Positions 29,250 through 37,490 of a DNA stretch of 64,000 bases are shown piece by piece. Under the pieces are notes generated by a model, which saw nothing but the letters and a program-made list of their open reading frames with translations, was not told the origin of the DNA and made no database searches. The stretch is from Streptomyces yangpuensis (GTDB taxonomy: Bacteria; Actinomycetota; Actinomycetes; Streptomycetales; Streptomycetaceae). The translations under genes were made by a program, and so were the position numbers. Within the stretch, counting starts at the first letter, position 1; every line of letters starts with the position of its first letter. The stretch spans positions 124,454-188,453 of the forward strand of contig NZ_LBMK01000005.1 in the NCBI RefSeq assembly GCF_001005295.1. The letters run 5' to 3'.

Positions 29250-30896
29250 GTGCAGGAACAGGACGACCTGATCACCCGGGCCCGGGCCTGGCTGGCGGAG
29301 GACCCCGACCCGGAGACGGCGGCCGAGCTCGCCGCGCTCATCGAGGCGGGCGACACGGCGGAGCTCGCCGACCGGTTCTCCGGCACCCTCCAGTTCGGCA
29401 CCGCCGGACTGCGCGGTGAGATCGGCGCGGGCCCGATGCGGATGAACCGCAGCGTGGTCATCCGGGCCGCGGCGGGCCTCGCGGCCCACCTGAAGGCCCA
29501 GGGCCACGCCGGCGGCCTGGTCGTCGTCGGCTACGACGCCCGCTACAAGTCGGCGGACTTCGCCCGCGACACCGCGGCCGTCATGACCGGCGCCGGGCTG
29601 CGCGCGGCCGTCCTGCCCCGCCCGCTGCCCACGCCCGTCCTCGCGTACGCCATACGGCACCTGGGCGCCGTGGCCGGCGTCGAGGTGACCGCGAGCCACA
29701 ACCCGCCCCGGGACAACGGCTACAAGGTCTACCTCGGCGACGGCTCGCAGATCGTCTCCCCGGCGGACACGGAGATCGCGGCCCAGATCGCCCGCGTCGG
29801 CACGCTCGCCTCGGTCCCCCGTCCGGAGTCCGGCTGGGAGGACCTCGGCGACGAGGTCCTGGAGGCCTACCTCGCCCGTACGGACGCCGTCCTGACCCCC
29901 GGCTCCCCGCGGGGGGTGCGGACGGTCTACACGGCGATGCACGGCGTCGGCAAGGACGTCGTCATGGCGGCCTTCGCCCGGCACGGCTTCCCGGAGCCGG
30001 TCCTGGTCGCCGAGCAGGCCGAACCGGACCCGGCCTTCCCGACGGTCGCGTTCCCCAACCCGGAGGAGCCGGGCGCGATGGACCTGGCCTTCGCCCGGGC
30101 CGCCGAGGTCCAGCCGGACATCGTGATCGCGAACGACCCCGACGCGGACCGTTGCGCGGTGGCCGTCCCCGCCGCGGACGGCTGGCGGATGCTGCGCGGC
30201 GACGAGGTCGGAGCGCTGCTCGCGGCGCACCTGGTCCACAAGGGCGCGACCGGCGTCTTCGCGGAGTCGATCGTCTCCTCCAGTCTGCTGGGCCGGATCG
30301 CGGAGGCCGCGGGCGTCGGCCACGAGGAGACCCTCACGGGCTTCAAGTGGATCGCCCGCGTCGAGGGCCTGCGCTACGGCTACGAGGAGGCGCTCGGCTA
30401 CTGCGTGGACCCCGAGGGCGTCCGCGACAAGGACGGCGTGACCGCCGCCCTGCTGGTGGCCGAACTGGCCTCGGAGCTGAAGGAGCAGGGCCGCACCCTG
30501 ACCGACCTGCTGGACGACCTGGCGATGGCCCACGGCCTGCACGCCACCGACCAGCTCTCGCTCCGTGTGTCGGACCTGTCGGTCATCGCGAACGCCATGG
30601 CGCGGCTGCGTGCGGAGCCGCCGGTCTCGCTGGCGGGCCTGCGGGTCGTCTCGGCGGAGGACCTGACGAAGGGCACGCAGTCGCTGCCGCCCACGGACGG
30701 CCTGCGGTACTACCTCGACGGCGCGTACAAGGCCCGGGTGATCTGCCGCCCGTCGGGCACGGAGCCCAAGCTGAAGTGCTACCTGGAGGTCGTCGTGCCG
30801 GTGGCCGAGGCCTCCGACCTGGCGTCGGCGCGCGTGACCGGCCAGGAAGTGCTGGACGCGATCAAGAAGGACCTCGCCGCGGCGATGGGCGTCTGA
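29250..30896 (+). CDS. Phospho-sugar mutase of the alpha-D-phosphohexomutase superfamily (PmmB-like; probably acts as phosphopentomutase)
   Basis: The 548-aa protein has all four superfamily domains. Phosphoserine Ser149 is in TASHNPP, the metal loop is DPDADR (296-301), the sugar loop is in GYEEALGYC, and the phosphate site is RPSGTEPKLKCY near the end. Relatives are annotated as phosphomannomutase or phosphoglucomutase. Here the gene shares an operon with PNP in a nucleoside-catabolic regulon, and the window has no recognisable DeoB. Interconversion of (deoxy)ribose-1- and -5-phosphate is therefore the likely physiological reaction; that is inference. The start is GTG. Confidence 0.9.
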   Translation: MQEQDDLITRARAWLAEDPDPETAAELAALIEAGDTAELADRFSGTLQFGTAGLRGEIGAGPMRMNRSVVIRAAAGLAAHLKAQGHAGGLVVVGYDARYKSADFARDTAAVMTGAGLRAAVLPRPLPTPVLAYAIRHLGAVAGVEVTASHNPPRDNGYKVYLGDGSQIVSPADTEIAAQIARVGTLASVPRPESGWEDLGDEVLEAYLARTDAVLTPGSPRGVRTVYTAMHGVGKDVVMAAFARHGFPEPVLVAEQAEPDPAFPTVAFPNPEEPGAMDLAFARAAEVQPDIVIANDPDADRCAVAVPAADGWRMLRGDEVGALLAAHLVHKGATGVFAESIVSSSLLGRIAEAAGVGHEETLTGFKWIARVEGLRYGYEEALGYCVDPEGVRDKDGVTAALLVAELASELKEQGRTLTDLLDDLAMAHGLHATDQLSLRVSDLSVIANAMARLRAEPPVSLAGLRVVSAEDLTKGTQSLPPTDGLRYYLDGAYKARVICRPSGTEPKLKCYLEVVVPVAEASDLASARVTGQEVLDAIKKDLAAAMGV

Positions 30897-31125
30897 TTCC
30901 TCCGGCGCCGCTCGCGCGTCCCGGCCCCGGCGGGCCTCCCCGGCGTCGCGCCGCTGCGCCGGACTCCGTCCGTCGAACGGATTGCGGGGCTCCGGCCCCG
31001 TCCGGCCAGGTTCCCGTCCCGTCCGGCGGGGGCCTGGCCACCCGCTTCCCCTCGGCTCCCCGAACCTCGGCTCGGGGGGCCGTCGGCGTGTCCAGGGCCG
31101 CTGCGCGGAGCCTTCTCCCCGCTGA

Positions 31126-31182
31126 AAGACAGCCCCGCCGGCGTTTGAGGCGCGGGGGTCCGGGGGCGGAGCCCCCGCAACG
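31126..31182. repeat. Streptomyces REP-like GC-rich interspersed element inside a 340-bp gene-free gap
   Basis: The gap 30897-31238 between two convergent genes has no convincing gene. Near its right end is a sequence family I recognise as recurrent between genes in many Streptomyces. It runs CAGCCCCGCCGGCGTTTGAG and then a GC-rich part that folds as GGGGGC (31162-31167) / GCCCCC (31171-31176). It may also act as a terminator for the convergent genes. Confidence 0.6.
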
Positions 31183-31238
31183 GCGGCGCGCCCGGACCCG
31201 GATCCCGGCGCCCCCACGGGCAAGACCGGCTCGGGGCC

Positions 31239-31904
31239 TCAGCCTGTCGGGGACGCGGTCGCGGTCGCGGTCGGGCGGACGATTTCGCCCAGTGTCGGGA
31301 CCGACTCCGGCCGCGAGCGGACCGCGTCCGTGCACTCCCACGCCCGCGGCGGATCGGCGTCCGGTCCGCCCAGGACCACCGGTCCCGGCCCGGCCGACAC
31401 CGTCTCGCTGCCGGCCAGCGTGCACACGATCTGCGACAGCGCCACCGGCGGCAGATCCTCCGGCTTGCGGCTGAGCCGCACCGTGCCCGCCGGGTCGCCC
31501 GGCTTCGGTGCGCCCGCCGTCAGCCCGGCCGGAACCCCGGTCGTGAAGCCGGCGTCGCGCTCCTCCGCGCTCGGCGTCCGCTCCAGCGCCTCCAGCAGTG
31601 CCTGCGCGGCCTGCCCGACAGTGTCGCGTCCCTTGCCCTTCTCGGGCATCGGCACCAGCCGTTCCACGCCCACCAGCTGCGATCCGCAGACCAGCTCCAC
31701 CGTGGCCGGGAAGCCCGGCACGCCGCTCTGCCCGCCCGGCTGCGCAGGGGTGTCGCACGAGACGCGCGAGGGCGCCGCGCCCACGTCCACGGGCACGGTC
31801 GTCGCCCGGATCCCGCAGCCCGCCGTGGCGAGCAACGTGATCCCGACGAGCGGGACCAGTACGGCCGGCACCGCCGGCGGGGTCCTACGCATCCGGATCA
31901 CCAC
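31239..31904 (-). CDS. Lipoprotein of the afsQ locus
   Basis: The 221-aa lipoprotein has a signal ending in the lipobox LLATAGC. The rest is a Pro/Gly-rich extracytoplasmic domain with several Cys and no recognised catalytic motif. Its start overlaps the end of afsQ2: GTG at 31904 or ATG at 31892, the latter spanning the afsQ2 stop. It is therefore translated with the kinase. A lipoprotein gene in this position is part of the conserved afsQ cluster (SCO4905, from memory) and may sense or modulate the signal seen by AfsQ2. Confidence 0.88.
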   Translation of the reverse strand: MVIRMRRTPPAVPAVLVPLVGITLLATAGCGIRATTVPVDVGAAPSRVSCDTPAQPGGQSGVPGFPATVELVCGSQLVGVERLVPMPEKGKGRDTVGQAAQALLEALERTPSAEERDAGFTTGVPAGLTAGAPKPGDPAGTVRLSRKPEDLPPVALSQIVCTLAGSETVSAGPGPVVLGGPDADPPRAWECTDAVRSRPESVPTLGEIVRPTATATASPTG

Positions 31905-33372
31905 TGACCGCCTTTCGCACGTCCATCGGCAGCCGCAGGGTGAACAGCGCGCCCGCGCCCGGCACGTTGGCCGCGGTGATGTCGCCGCCGTGGATGTGTG
32001 CGTTCTCCACGGCGATCGACAGTCCCAGCCCGCTCCCGTCCGACTTCGGCCGCGAGGCGCTCGCCTTGTAGAAGCGGTCGAAGACGTGCGGCAGGACCTC
32101 CTCGGGGATGCCCGGCCCGTTGTCCTGGACCGCGATCACCAGCCAGTCGTCCTCCACGGTCACCGACACCCGCACCGGCGAGCCGCCGTGCTTGAGTGCG
32201 TTGCCGATCAGGTTGGCCAGGATGACGTCGAGGCGGCGCGGGTCGAGCCGCGCCATGATGTCCCGCTCGGCGTCGAGTTCGACGGCGTCGAGCCAGGCCC
32301 GGGCGTCGATGCAGGCCGTGACCTGGTCGGCGACGTTGACGTCGTCCAGGACCAGCTTGGCCGTACCGGCGTCGAAGCGGGTGACCTCCATCAGGTTCTC
32401 GACCAGGATGTTCAGCCGACGGGTCTCGCTGACGACCAGGCCGACCGCCGGTGCGATCATCGGATCGAGGTCCTCGACCTCCTCCTCCAGCACCTCGGCG
32501 ACCGCCGTCAGCGCCGTCAGCGGGGTGCGCAGCTCGTGCGACATGTCCGCGACGAAGCGCCGGCTGGCCTCCTCCCGCGCGCTCATGTCGGCGACCTTCT
32601 TCTCCAGCGCCTCGGCCGTCTTGTTGAAGGTGTGCGACAGGTCGGCGAGTTCGTCGGTGCCGGACACGTCGAGCCGGTGGTCGAGTTCGCCCTCGCCGAG
32701 CCGTCGTGCCGCGTCGCCGAGCCGCTGTACGGGCTTGAGCACGGTGCGGGCGGCGGCCTGCGCGAGCAGCGCGGAGCCGAGCAGCGCGAGGATCGTCGCG
32801 ATGGTCAGGGACCAGCCGAGCGCGTTGAGGTCGTCCCGTTCCTGGGCGAGCGACTTGTACATGTAGCCGGTGGGCCCGCCGCCCACGATCCGGGTGCCGC
32901 CGACGAGGTACGGATTGCCGCGCGGCTTCGTCCGCTGCCAGTACACGTGGTACTCGGCGTCGTTGGCCGCGGTCGTCTTCTGCCGGTCGTTCACTGCGTT
33001 CTGCAGCGACTTCGGCACGTCGGCGAGCCGGAAGTTGTCGGGCCCGGCCGCCCCGTACATCTGGCGGTTGTCCTTGCCCTCCTGCACGAGCAGCACGCTG
33101 TAGCCGGGGCTGCTGCCCGCCATCAGCTCGGCGGTGCGCTGCAGTTCCTCGGGCGTCGGGTCGGCGGGCAGGGCCGCGGCGCGGTTCTGCATCTCCTGCC
33201 GGAAGTCGCCGAGGGCGGCTTCCTGGACACGGGTGAGCACGGCCTCGCGGTTGAGCCAGTAGGCGATCCCGGACGCGGACACGGCCGCCGTCAGGGCGAC
33301 CAGTGCGAAGACGACGAGGAGCCGCAGCCGCAGGCTGGTCCAGCGCCGGCCCGCGAGCAACGAGCGGATCAC
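31885..33372 (-). CDS. afsQ2: Sensor histidine kinase AfsQ2
   Basis: Membrane kinase of the AfsQ1/Q2 system, which in S. coelicolor controls antibiotic production, nutrient-related genes and sigQ, notably with glutamate as nitrogen source. In the 495-aa protein, TM1 is about 16-38, an extracellular sensor spans 40-185 and TM2 is about 188-208. HAMP (about 210-262), HisKA with phospho-acceptor His279 (DMSHELRTPL), and the HATPase domain (N box near NLIGNALKHGG, then DNGPGIP and GSGLGLSI) follow. GTG start, overlapping the afsQ1 stop in GTGA. Confidence 0.95.
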   Translation of the reverse strand: MIRSLLAGRRWTSLRLRLLVVFALVALTAAVSASGIAYWLNREAVLTRVQEAALGDFRQEMQNRAAALPADPTPEELQRTAELMAGSSPGYSVLLVQEGKDNRQMYGAAGPDNFRLADVPKSLQNAVNDRQKTTAANDAEYHVYWQRTKPRGNPYLVGGTRIVGGGPTGYMYKSLAQERDDLNALGWSLTIATILALLGSALLAQAAARTVLKPVQRLGDAARRLGEGELDHRLDVSGTDELADLSHTFNKTAEALEKKVADMSAREEASRRFVADMSHELRTPLTALTAVAEVLEEEVEDLDPMIAPAVGLVVSETRRLNILVENLMEVTRFDAGTAKLVLDDVNVADQVTACIDARAWLDAVELDAERDIMARLDPRRLDVILANLIGNALKHGGSPVRVSVTVEDDWLVIAVQDNGPGIPEEVLPHVFDRFYKASASRPKSDGSGLGLSIAVENAHIHGGDITAANVPGAGALFTLRLPMDVRKAVSGDPDA

Positions 33373-34046
33373 TGCGGGGAGTCCAGGCGGTAGCCGACGC
33401 CCCGGACCGTACGGATCAGGGTGGGCGAGGAGGGCACGTCCTCGACCTTGGCGCGCAGCCGCTGAACGCAGGCGTCGACGAGCCGCGAGTCGCCGAGGTA
33501 GTCGTGCTCCCAGACCAGCCGCAGCAGTTGCTGGCGGGACAGGGCCTGCCCGGGCCGGCGGCTCAGTTCGAGGAGCAGCCGCAGCTCCGTCGGGGTGAGC
33601 TGGAGGTCCTCGCCGTTCTTGGTCACCGTCATGGCGGCCCGGTCGATGACGAGGGAGCCGAAGCTCGCCGAGTCGCTCGACTCGCGTTCGCCGCGGCGCA
33701 GTACGGCCCGGATGCGGGCGTCGAGGACCCGCCCCTGGACCGGCTTGACGACGTAGTCGTCGGCGCCGGACTCCAGGCCGACGACCACGTCGATGTCATC
33801 GCTGCGCGCGGTGAGCAGGATGATCGGCAGTTGGTCGGTGCGGCGGATGCGCCGGCACACCTCGAAACCGTCGATCCCGGGCAGCATCACGTCCAGCACG
33901 ATCAGATCCGGCCGCTGCTCGCGCAGCAGTTTCAGGCCGTCCTCGCCCGTCGCCGCGGTGGCCACACGGTGGCCCTGGCGTGACAGGGAGAGTTCGAGGG
34001 CCGTGCGGATGGCGTCGTCGTCCTCGATCAGCAACAGGAAAGGCAC
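33369..34046 (-). CDS. afsQ1: Response regulator AfsQ1 (OmpR family)
   Basis: DNA-binding partner of AfsQ2. The 225-aa protein has a receiver domain with the acidic pocket EDDD (8-11), phospho-acceptor Asp52 (LIVLDVMLPG) and the conserved Lys in VKPV. A C-terminal winged helix contains LTPTELRLLLEL and VGYRLDSPQ. I start it at the GTG that gives exactly the 225 residues of the S. coelicolor protein; an ATG 18 bases upstream is also possible. An AfsQ1 box lies about 90 bases upstream, shared with divergent sigQ, so autoregulation is likely. Confidence 0.95.
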   Translation of the reverse strand: MPFLLLIEDDDAIRTALELSLSRQGHRVATAATGEDGLKLLREQRPDLIVLDVMLPGIDGFEVCRRIRRTDQLPIILLTARSDDIDVVVGLESGADDYVVKPVQGRVLDARIRAVLRRGERESSDSASFGSLVIDRAAMTVTKNGEDLQLTPTELRLLLELSRRPGQALSRQQLLRLVWEHDYLGDSRLVDACVQRLRAKVEDVPSSPTLIRTVRGVGYRLDSPQ

Positions 34047-34137
34047 GGGCTCATTCTGTCTCATGGGCCGTCGGGAGTTCGACCGTCAGGAGGGCCGGAT
34101 CCTGCGGGAGTCCGCCGGGGCCCTCCCGGCGGTCGCT

Positions 34138-34153
34138 GTGACAGTGCTGTGAC
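34138..34153. promoter_or_regulatory. AfsQ1 box between afsQ1 and sigQ
   Basis: GTGAC-AGTGCT-GTGAC is an exact fit to the published AfsQ1 consensus GTnAC-n6-GTnAC. It lies 92 bases from the afsQ1 start and 105 bases from the sigQ start. Confidence 0.85.
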
Positions 34154-34258
34154 AGTCGACGGACACCCCGGTTAAGTCGGCCCGGCAGTCTTCTTGTCAA
34201 CGCACAGCTCAACGCACAGCGATCCGAAGCAGAGACACTCCACGACGGGGGGCGCGAG

Positions 34259-34957
34259 ATGAACACGCTGCACAGCACCAGCACCAGCGCGGTTGTCACG
34301 CGGCTGCACGATGTGAACCGCCGGACGGCTGTCCGTACGGTGGCGGTCGCCCGGCCCCGGCCGGCCCACGTCGTAGCCATTGACGCACACCAGTACCAGG
34401 CGGTTCCCGCCCAGCAGCCGACCCCGTCCGCCACCTCCGAGGCGGAGTTCACGGCGTACGTCCAGGAGCGGCGCGCCGCCCTGTACGCGACGGCCTTCCA
34501 CCTCACCGGTGACCGTTACGAGGCCGAGGACCTGCTGCAGAGCGCGCTGTTCTCCACGTACCGCGCCTGGGACCGGATCAGCGACAAGGCTGCGGTCGGC
34601 GGCTACCTGCGCCGCACGATGACGAACCTGCACATCAGCGCGTGGCGTCGGCGGAAGCTGAACGAGTACCCGACGGAGGAGCTGCCGGAGACGGCCTCCG
34701 ACACGGACGCGATGCGCGGTACGGAGCTGCGCGCGGTGCTGTGGCAGGCGCTGACGCGGATCCCGGAGCCGCAGCGCACGATGCTGGTGCTGCGCTACTA
34801 CGAGGGCCGCACGGACCCGGAGATCGCGGAGATCCTGGGGATCAGCGTCGGCACGGTGAAGTCGAGCATCTGGCGCTCGCTGCGGCGCCTGCGGGAGGAC
34901 GAGTCGCTGAGCTTCGGCCGTGACGAGGCGGAGTCCTTCGAGGAGCTGGTCGCGTAA
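34259..34957 (+). CDS. sigQ: ECF sigma factor SigQ
   Basis: Extracytoplasmic-function sigma factor divergent from afsQ1 and a direct AfsQ1 target in S. coelicolor. The 232-aa protein has a long non-conserved N-terminus (1-60), sigma region 2 (about 65-130, with GDRYEAEDLLQ and a YLRRTMTNLHISAWRR core-binding helix), then region 4 (about 158-215, LRYYEGRTDPEIAEILG and VGTVKSSIWRSLRRLRE). An acidic tail ends the protein. The ATG follows GGGGGGCGCGAG. A strong terminator follows it. Confidence 0.93.
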   Translation: MNTLHSTSTSAVVTRLHDVNRRTAVRTVAVARPRPAHVVAIDAHQYQAVPAQQPTPSATSEAEFTAYVQERRAALYATAFHLTGDRYEAEDLLQSALFSTYRAWDRISDKAAVGGYLRRTMTNLHISAWRRRKLNEYPTEELPETASDTDAMRGTELRAVLWQALTRIPEPQRTMLVLRYYEGRTDPEIAEILGISVGTVKSSIWRSLRRLREDESLSFGRDEAESFEELVA

Positions 34958-35029
34958 CGCGACCCACGAAGACCATCGGGCCGGGGGCCCGTCCTACGGG
35001 GGTGGGACGGGGGCCGTTGGGGGGGAAGG

Positions 35030-35075
35030 AAAAGGCGGGATCGAGCGGCCGGGGGTCCGCTCGGTCCCGCCTTTT
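35030..35075. terminator. Strong bidirectional terminator after sigQ
   Basis: The stem AAAAGGCGGGA / TCCCGCCTTTT extends inward through TCGAGCGG / CCGCTCGG to a GC-rich 8-base loop. With A-run and T-run flanks it works for both sigQ and the convergent kinase-like gene. Confidence 0.92.
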
Positions 35076-35118
35076 CGCATGCGCGGCTCCGGCGGTCGAC
35101 GGGGTTGCCGGATGCGGC

Positions 35119-35751
35119 TCAGGCCGGGGTCGTCGTGCGGTGGCGGCCCGCAGCGGCGGCGGCCAGGCGACCGAGGGCTTCGTCACGGGCGCAGGCGTGC
35201 GCGCCGAGGGCGACATGGCGGGCCACGATGCCCCGCTCCGCACGCATCAGGCGCAGGCCGCGGCGCAGCAGGAACGGCACGGACTTGCGGCCCTCGCGCA
35301 GGTCGCGGGCGAGCCGGCGGCGGAAGGTCGTCGAGGGGCGGCCGCGCAGGCAGATGGCGTCGGCGAGGAGGCCGAGTTCCTGGCAGCGGGCGGCCACGTC
35401 CGCGGCGAAGATGCCCTCCGCGATGAACAGCGGGGTGCGGGCGATGTCGAGGGTGTCCCAGCCGGTGCGGGAGCTGGTGGCGATGTCGTACACCGGTACG
35501 TCCGTACGTCCCGACGCGCACAGCTCGGCGATCGCGGCGACGGCGGTGTCGGCGTCCCAGGAGAGCGGGGAGTCCCAGTCGATGTCGGAGCTGCCCTCCA
35601 CGAGCGGGAGGGTGGGGTCGTCGGCTTCCTTGTAGAAGTCGTCGAGGCGCAGCACGGGCAGCCCGGAACGGGCGGCCAGCGAGGATTTTCCGGAGCCGGA
35701 CGGACCGGTCAGGAGGACGACTCGGGTCGGCGAGGGGGAGGAAGAGCTCAC
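35119..35751 (-). CDS. Uridine kinase-like P-loop nucleoside/phosphotransferase protein
   Basis: The 210-aa P-loop protein has Walker A GPSGSGKS (15-22), the uridine-kinase-like LDDFYKEADDPTLP segment, an acidic VYDIATSSRTGWDT lid region, and FIAEGIFAAD resembling the EG-hub motif of uridine kinases. Uridine kinases phosphorylate uridine or cytidine with NTP. This branch is divergent, and the true substrate may differ. It starts at GTG (VSSSSPSPTR); the longer open frame upstream is antisense to the next gene. It converges with sigQ across a terminator. Confidence 0.82.
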   Translation of the reverse strand: MSSSSPSPTRVVLLTGPSGSGKSSLAARSGLPVLRLDDFYKEADDPTLPLVEGSSDIDWDSPLSWDADTAVAAIAELCASGRTDVPVYDIATSSRTGWDTLDIARTPLFIAEGIFAADVAARCQELGLLADAICLRGRPSTTFRRRLARDLREGRKSVPFLLRRGLRLMRAERGIVARHVALGAHACARDEALGRLAAAAAGRHRTTTPA

Positions 35752-35871
35752 GGGACACCAGTCTGAACCATTCCCCCGGGTAGGGGATCCTCCCGGTGAC
35801 CGGTTGGTGTCCAGGAACACACCTCGACTACGCTGCGTGCGCACGCGACTACGACCACAGGCGGGATCCTC

Positions 35872-36219
35872 ATGGCACGTCACGCAGCCCCTTCGGCACC
35901 GAACCGGCTCCGCAGCGCGGGCCTGACTCTCTCGATGGCCGGCGCCGCGCTGGCGATGGCGGCGGGGGGTGCGCAGGCCGGTGAGCTGGACGTGCCGGCG
36001 GCCCTGGCGGGGGTCACGGACCCGATCGCGAACCTCAAGGTGAACCCGCTGGCCCACACCGGTGTGGATCCGCTGGACAACGGGGTCGCCACCAAGGTGG
36101 CGGACTTCCCGGCGGTGGGCACGACGGCGGTCACGGGGATCCTCACCCAGGGCCCGTCGGTCGGCGAACTCCCCACGGCGGCGGTCTCGTCCCTCCTGGG
36201 CCCCCTGGCCCCCCGCTGA
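35872..36219 (+). CDS. Small secreted protein, function unknown
   Basis: The 115-aa protein has a clear signal peptide (Arg at 3 and 12, hydrophobic LTLSMAGAALAMAAGGAQAG, likely cleavage after AQA). The mature part of about 80 aa has no Cys and ends ...SSLLGPLAPR. Secreted peptides ending in this VTGLLGP-like way are common in Streptomyces; a similar one is encoded at 43921-44169. The ATG follows GGCGGGATCCTC. No function is recognised. Confidence 0.8.
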   Translation: MARHAAPSAPNRLRSAGLTLSMAGAALAMAAGGAQAGELDVPAALAGVTDPIANLKVNPLAHTGVDPLDNGVATKVADFPAVGTTAVTGILTQGPSVGELPTAAVSSLLGPLAPR

Positions 36220-36297
36220 GCACGCGCTGCGCCCCCGGCGAGTGAGCCGAAGGCGGCGCGTCGGCGAAGGCGGGCGAGCGCCCGGAGAAACCGTGAG

Positions 36298-36540
36298 GAA
36301 CGAGCGGTTTCGAGGACGTACGCCCGCCTGGAGCCGACAACAGCGCCGCCGGAGGCGAACCGAGCCCGGAAAGAGGGAGGAACGAGCGGTTTCGAGGACG
36401 TACGTCCGCCTGGAGCCGACAACAGCGCCGCCGGAGGCGAACCGAGCCCGGAAGAGGGGGGAACGAGCGGTTTCGAGGACGTACGTCCGCCTGGAGCCGG
36501 CGAAAGCGCCGCCGGAGGCGAACCGAGCCCGCAAACAGAG
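36298..36540. repeat. Three tandem 81-82 bp direct repeats
   Basis: Units begin GAACGAGCGGTTTCGAGGAC at 36298, 36380 and 36461 and differ at only a few positions, for example CGCCCGCC versus CGTCCGCC. A decayed partial copy precedes them from about 36220. The 370-bp gap they fill (36220-36593) has no convincing gene: frames through it give only Arg-rich low-complexity translations. Confidence 0.9.
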
Positions 36541-36543
36541 GGA

Positions 36544-36570
36544 CCCGGCAGCGCGGGGGACGCTGCCGGG
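36544..36570. terminator. Hairpin terminator after the deoC-aldehyde dehydrogenase operon
   Basis: Perfect 10-bp stem CCCGGCAGCG / CGCTGCCGGG with a 7-base loop, 24 bases beyond the stop of the half-length dehydrogenase gene on the minus strand. Confidence 0.8.
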
Positions 36571-36593
36571 GCCGGTCTTGTGGGGGGCGGGTC

Positions 36594-37490
36594 CTAGTAG
36601 GACGAGCCGCCCGCGCCCAGCGACCCGGTGGGGTGCCAGACGGTCTTGGTTTCCAGGAACGCCGTCATGCGCGTGGTGCCCGGGTCGGCGTTCCAGTCGT
36701 CCACAGGCTGTGGACGCAGGACGCGCTTGAGGTTGTCTGCCGCCGCGATCTCCAGCTCCTTGGCGAGTGCCGCATCGGCCCCGGCCAGGTCGATCGCGTT
36801 GACGTCCTGGTGGGACGCGAGGTGCGGGCCCATCTCGCCGGCCTTGCCGGACAGGATGTTGACGACGCCGCCGGGCAGGTCGGAGGTGGCGAGCACCTCG
36901 CCCAGGGAGAGGGCGGGGAGCGGTGCCTTCTCCGAGGCGATGACGACGACCGTGTTGCCGGTGGCGATCACCGGGGCGATCACGGAGACCAGGCCCAGGA
37001 AGGACGAGTCCTGCGGGGCGACGACGGTGACGACACCGGTCGGCTCGGGGGTGGAGAGGTTGAAGAACGGGCCCGCGACGGGGTTGGCCCCGCCCACGAT
37101 CTGGCCGATCTTGTCGGTCCAGCCCGCGTACCAGACCCAGCGGTCGATGGCCGCGTCGACGACGGCGGCGGCCTTCGACTTGGACAGGCCTTCGGCCTCG
37201 CCGACCTCGCGGACGAACTGTTCGCGGCGGCCCTCCAGCATCTCGGCGATGCGGTAGAGGATCTGCCCGCGGTTGTACGCGGTCGCGCCGGACCAGCCGC
37301 CGAAGGCCTTGCGGGCCGCGACGACCGCGTCACGCGCGTCCTTGCGGGAGGAGAGGGGGGCGTTGGCCAGCCACTTGCCCTTGGAGTCACTCACCTCGTA
37401 CACCCGGCCGCTCTCGGAACGCGGGAACTTCCCGCCCACGTACAGCTTGTAGGTCTTGAAGACGCTCAGCCGCGTCGAAGACTCAGACAT
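36594..37490 (-). CDS. Half-length aldehyde dehydrogenase pseudoenzyme (ALDH16-like second domain)
   Basis: The 298-aa protein covers only the N-terminal, coenzyme-fold part of the aldehyde dehydrogenase family (normally about 480 aa). It ends before the catalytic Cys region. Within it, the PWNFP motif is replaced by PQDSSFL, VVLKPAE by VVVIASE, and there is no LELGGK glutamate, so neither NAD-dependent oxidation nor esterase activity is expected. The gene overlaps the full-length dehydrogenase stop by 8 bases and is translationally coupled to it. Fused bacterial and animal ALDH16 proteins carry an active first domain and an inactive second one, so this looks like the separated second part. 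A structural or allosteric role is inferred. Confidence 0.85.
   Translation of the reverse strand: MSESSTRLSVFKTYKLYVGGKFPRSESGRVYEVSDSKGKWLANAPLSSRKDARDAVVAARKAFGGWSGATAYNRGQILYRIAEMLEGRREQFVREVGEAEGLSKSKAAAVVDAAIDRWVWYAGWTDKIGQIVGGANPVAGPFFNLSTPEPTGVVTVVAPQDSSFLGLVSVIAPVIATGNTVVVIASEKAPLPALSLGEVLATSDLPGGVVNILSGKAGEMGPHLASHQDVNAIDLAGADAALAKELEIAAADNLKRVLRPQPVDDWNADPGTTRMTAFLETKTVWHPTGSLGAGGSSY

Noticed and set aside
28968-31223. 751-aa frame antisense to PNP and phosphomutase
   Set aside because: Opposes two clear enzymes and shows no motif.
36062-36730. Arg/Pro-rich frame through the tandem repeats
   Set aside because: The translation is a product of repeat DNA and runs into the dehydrogenase 3' end; no ribosome site.
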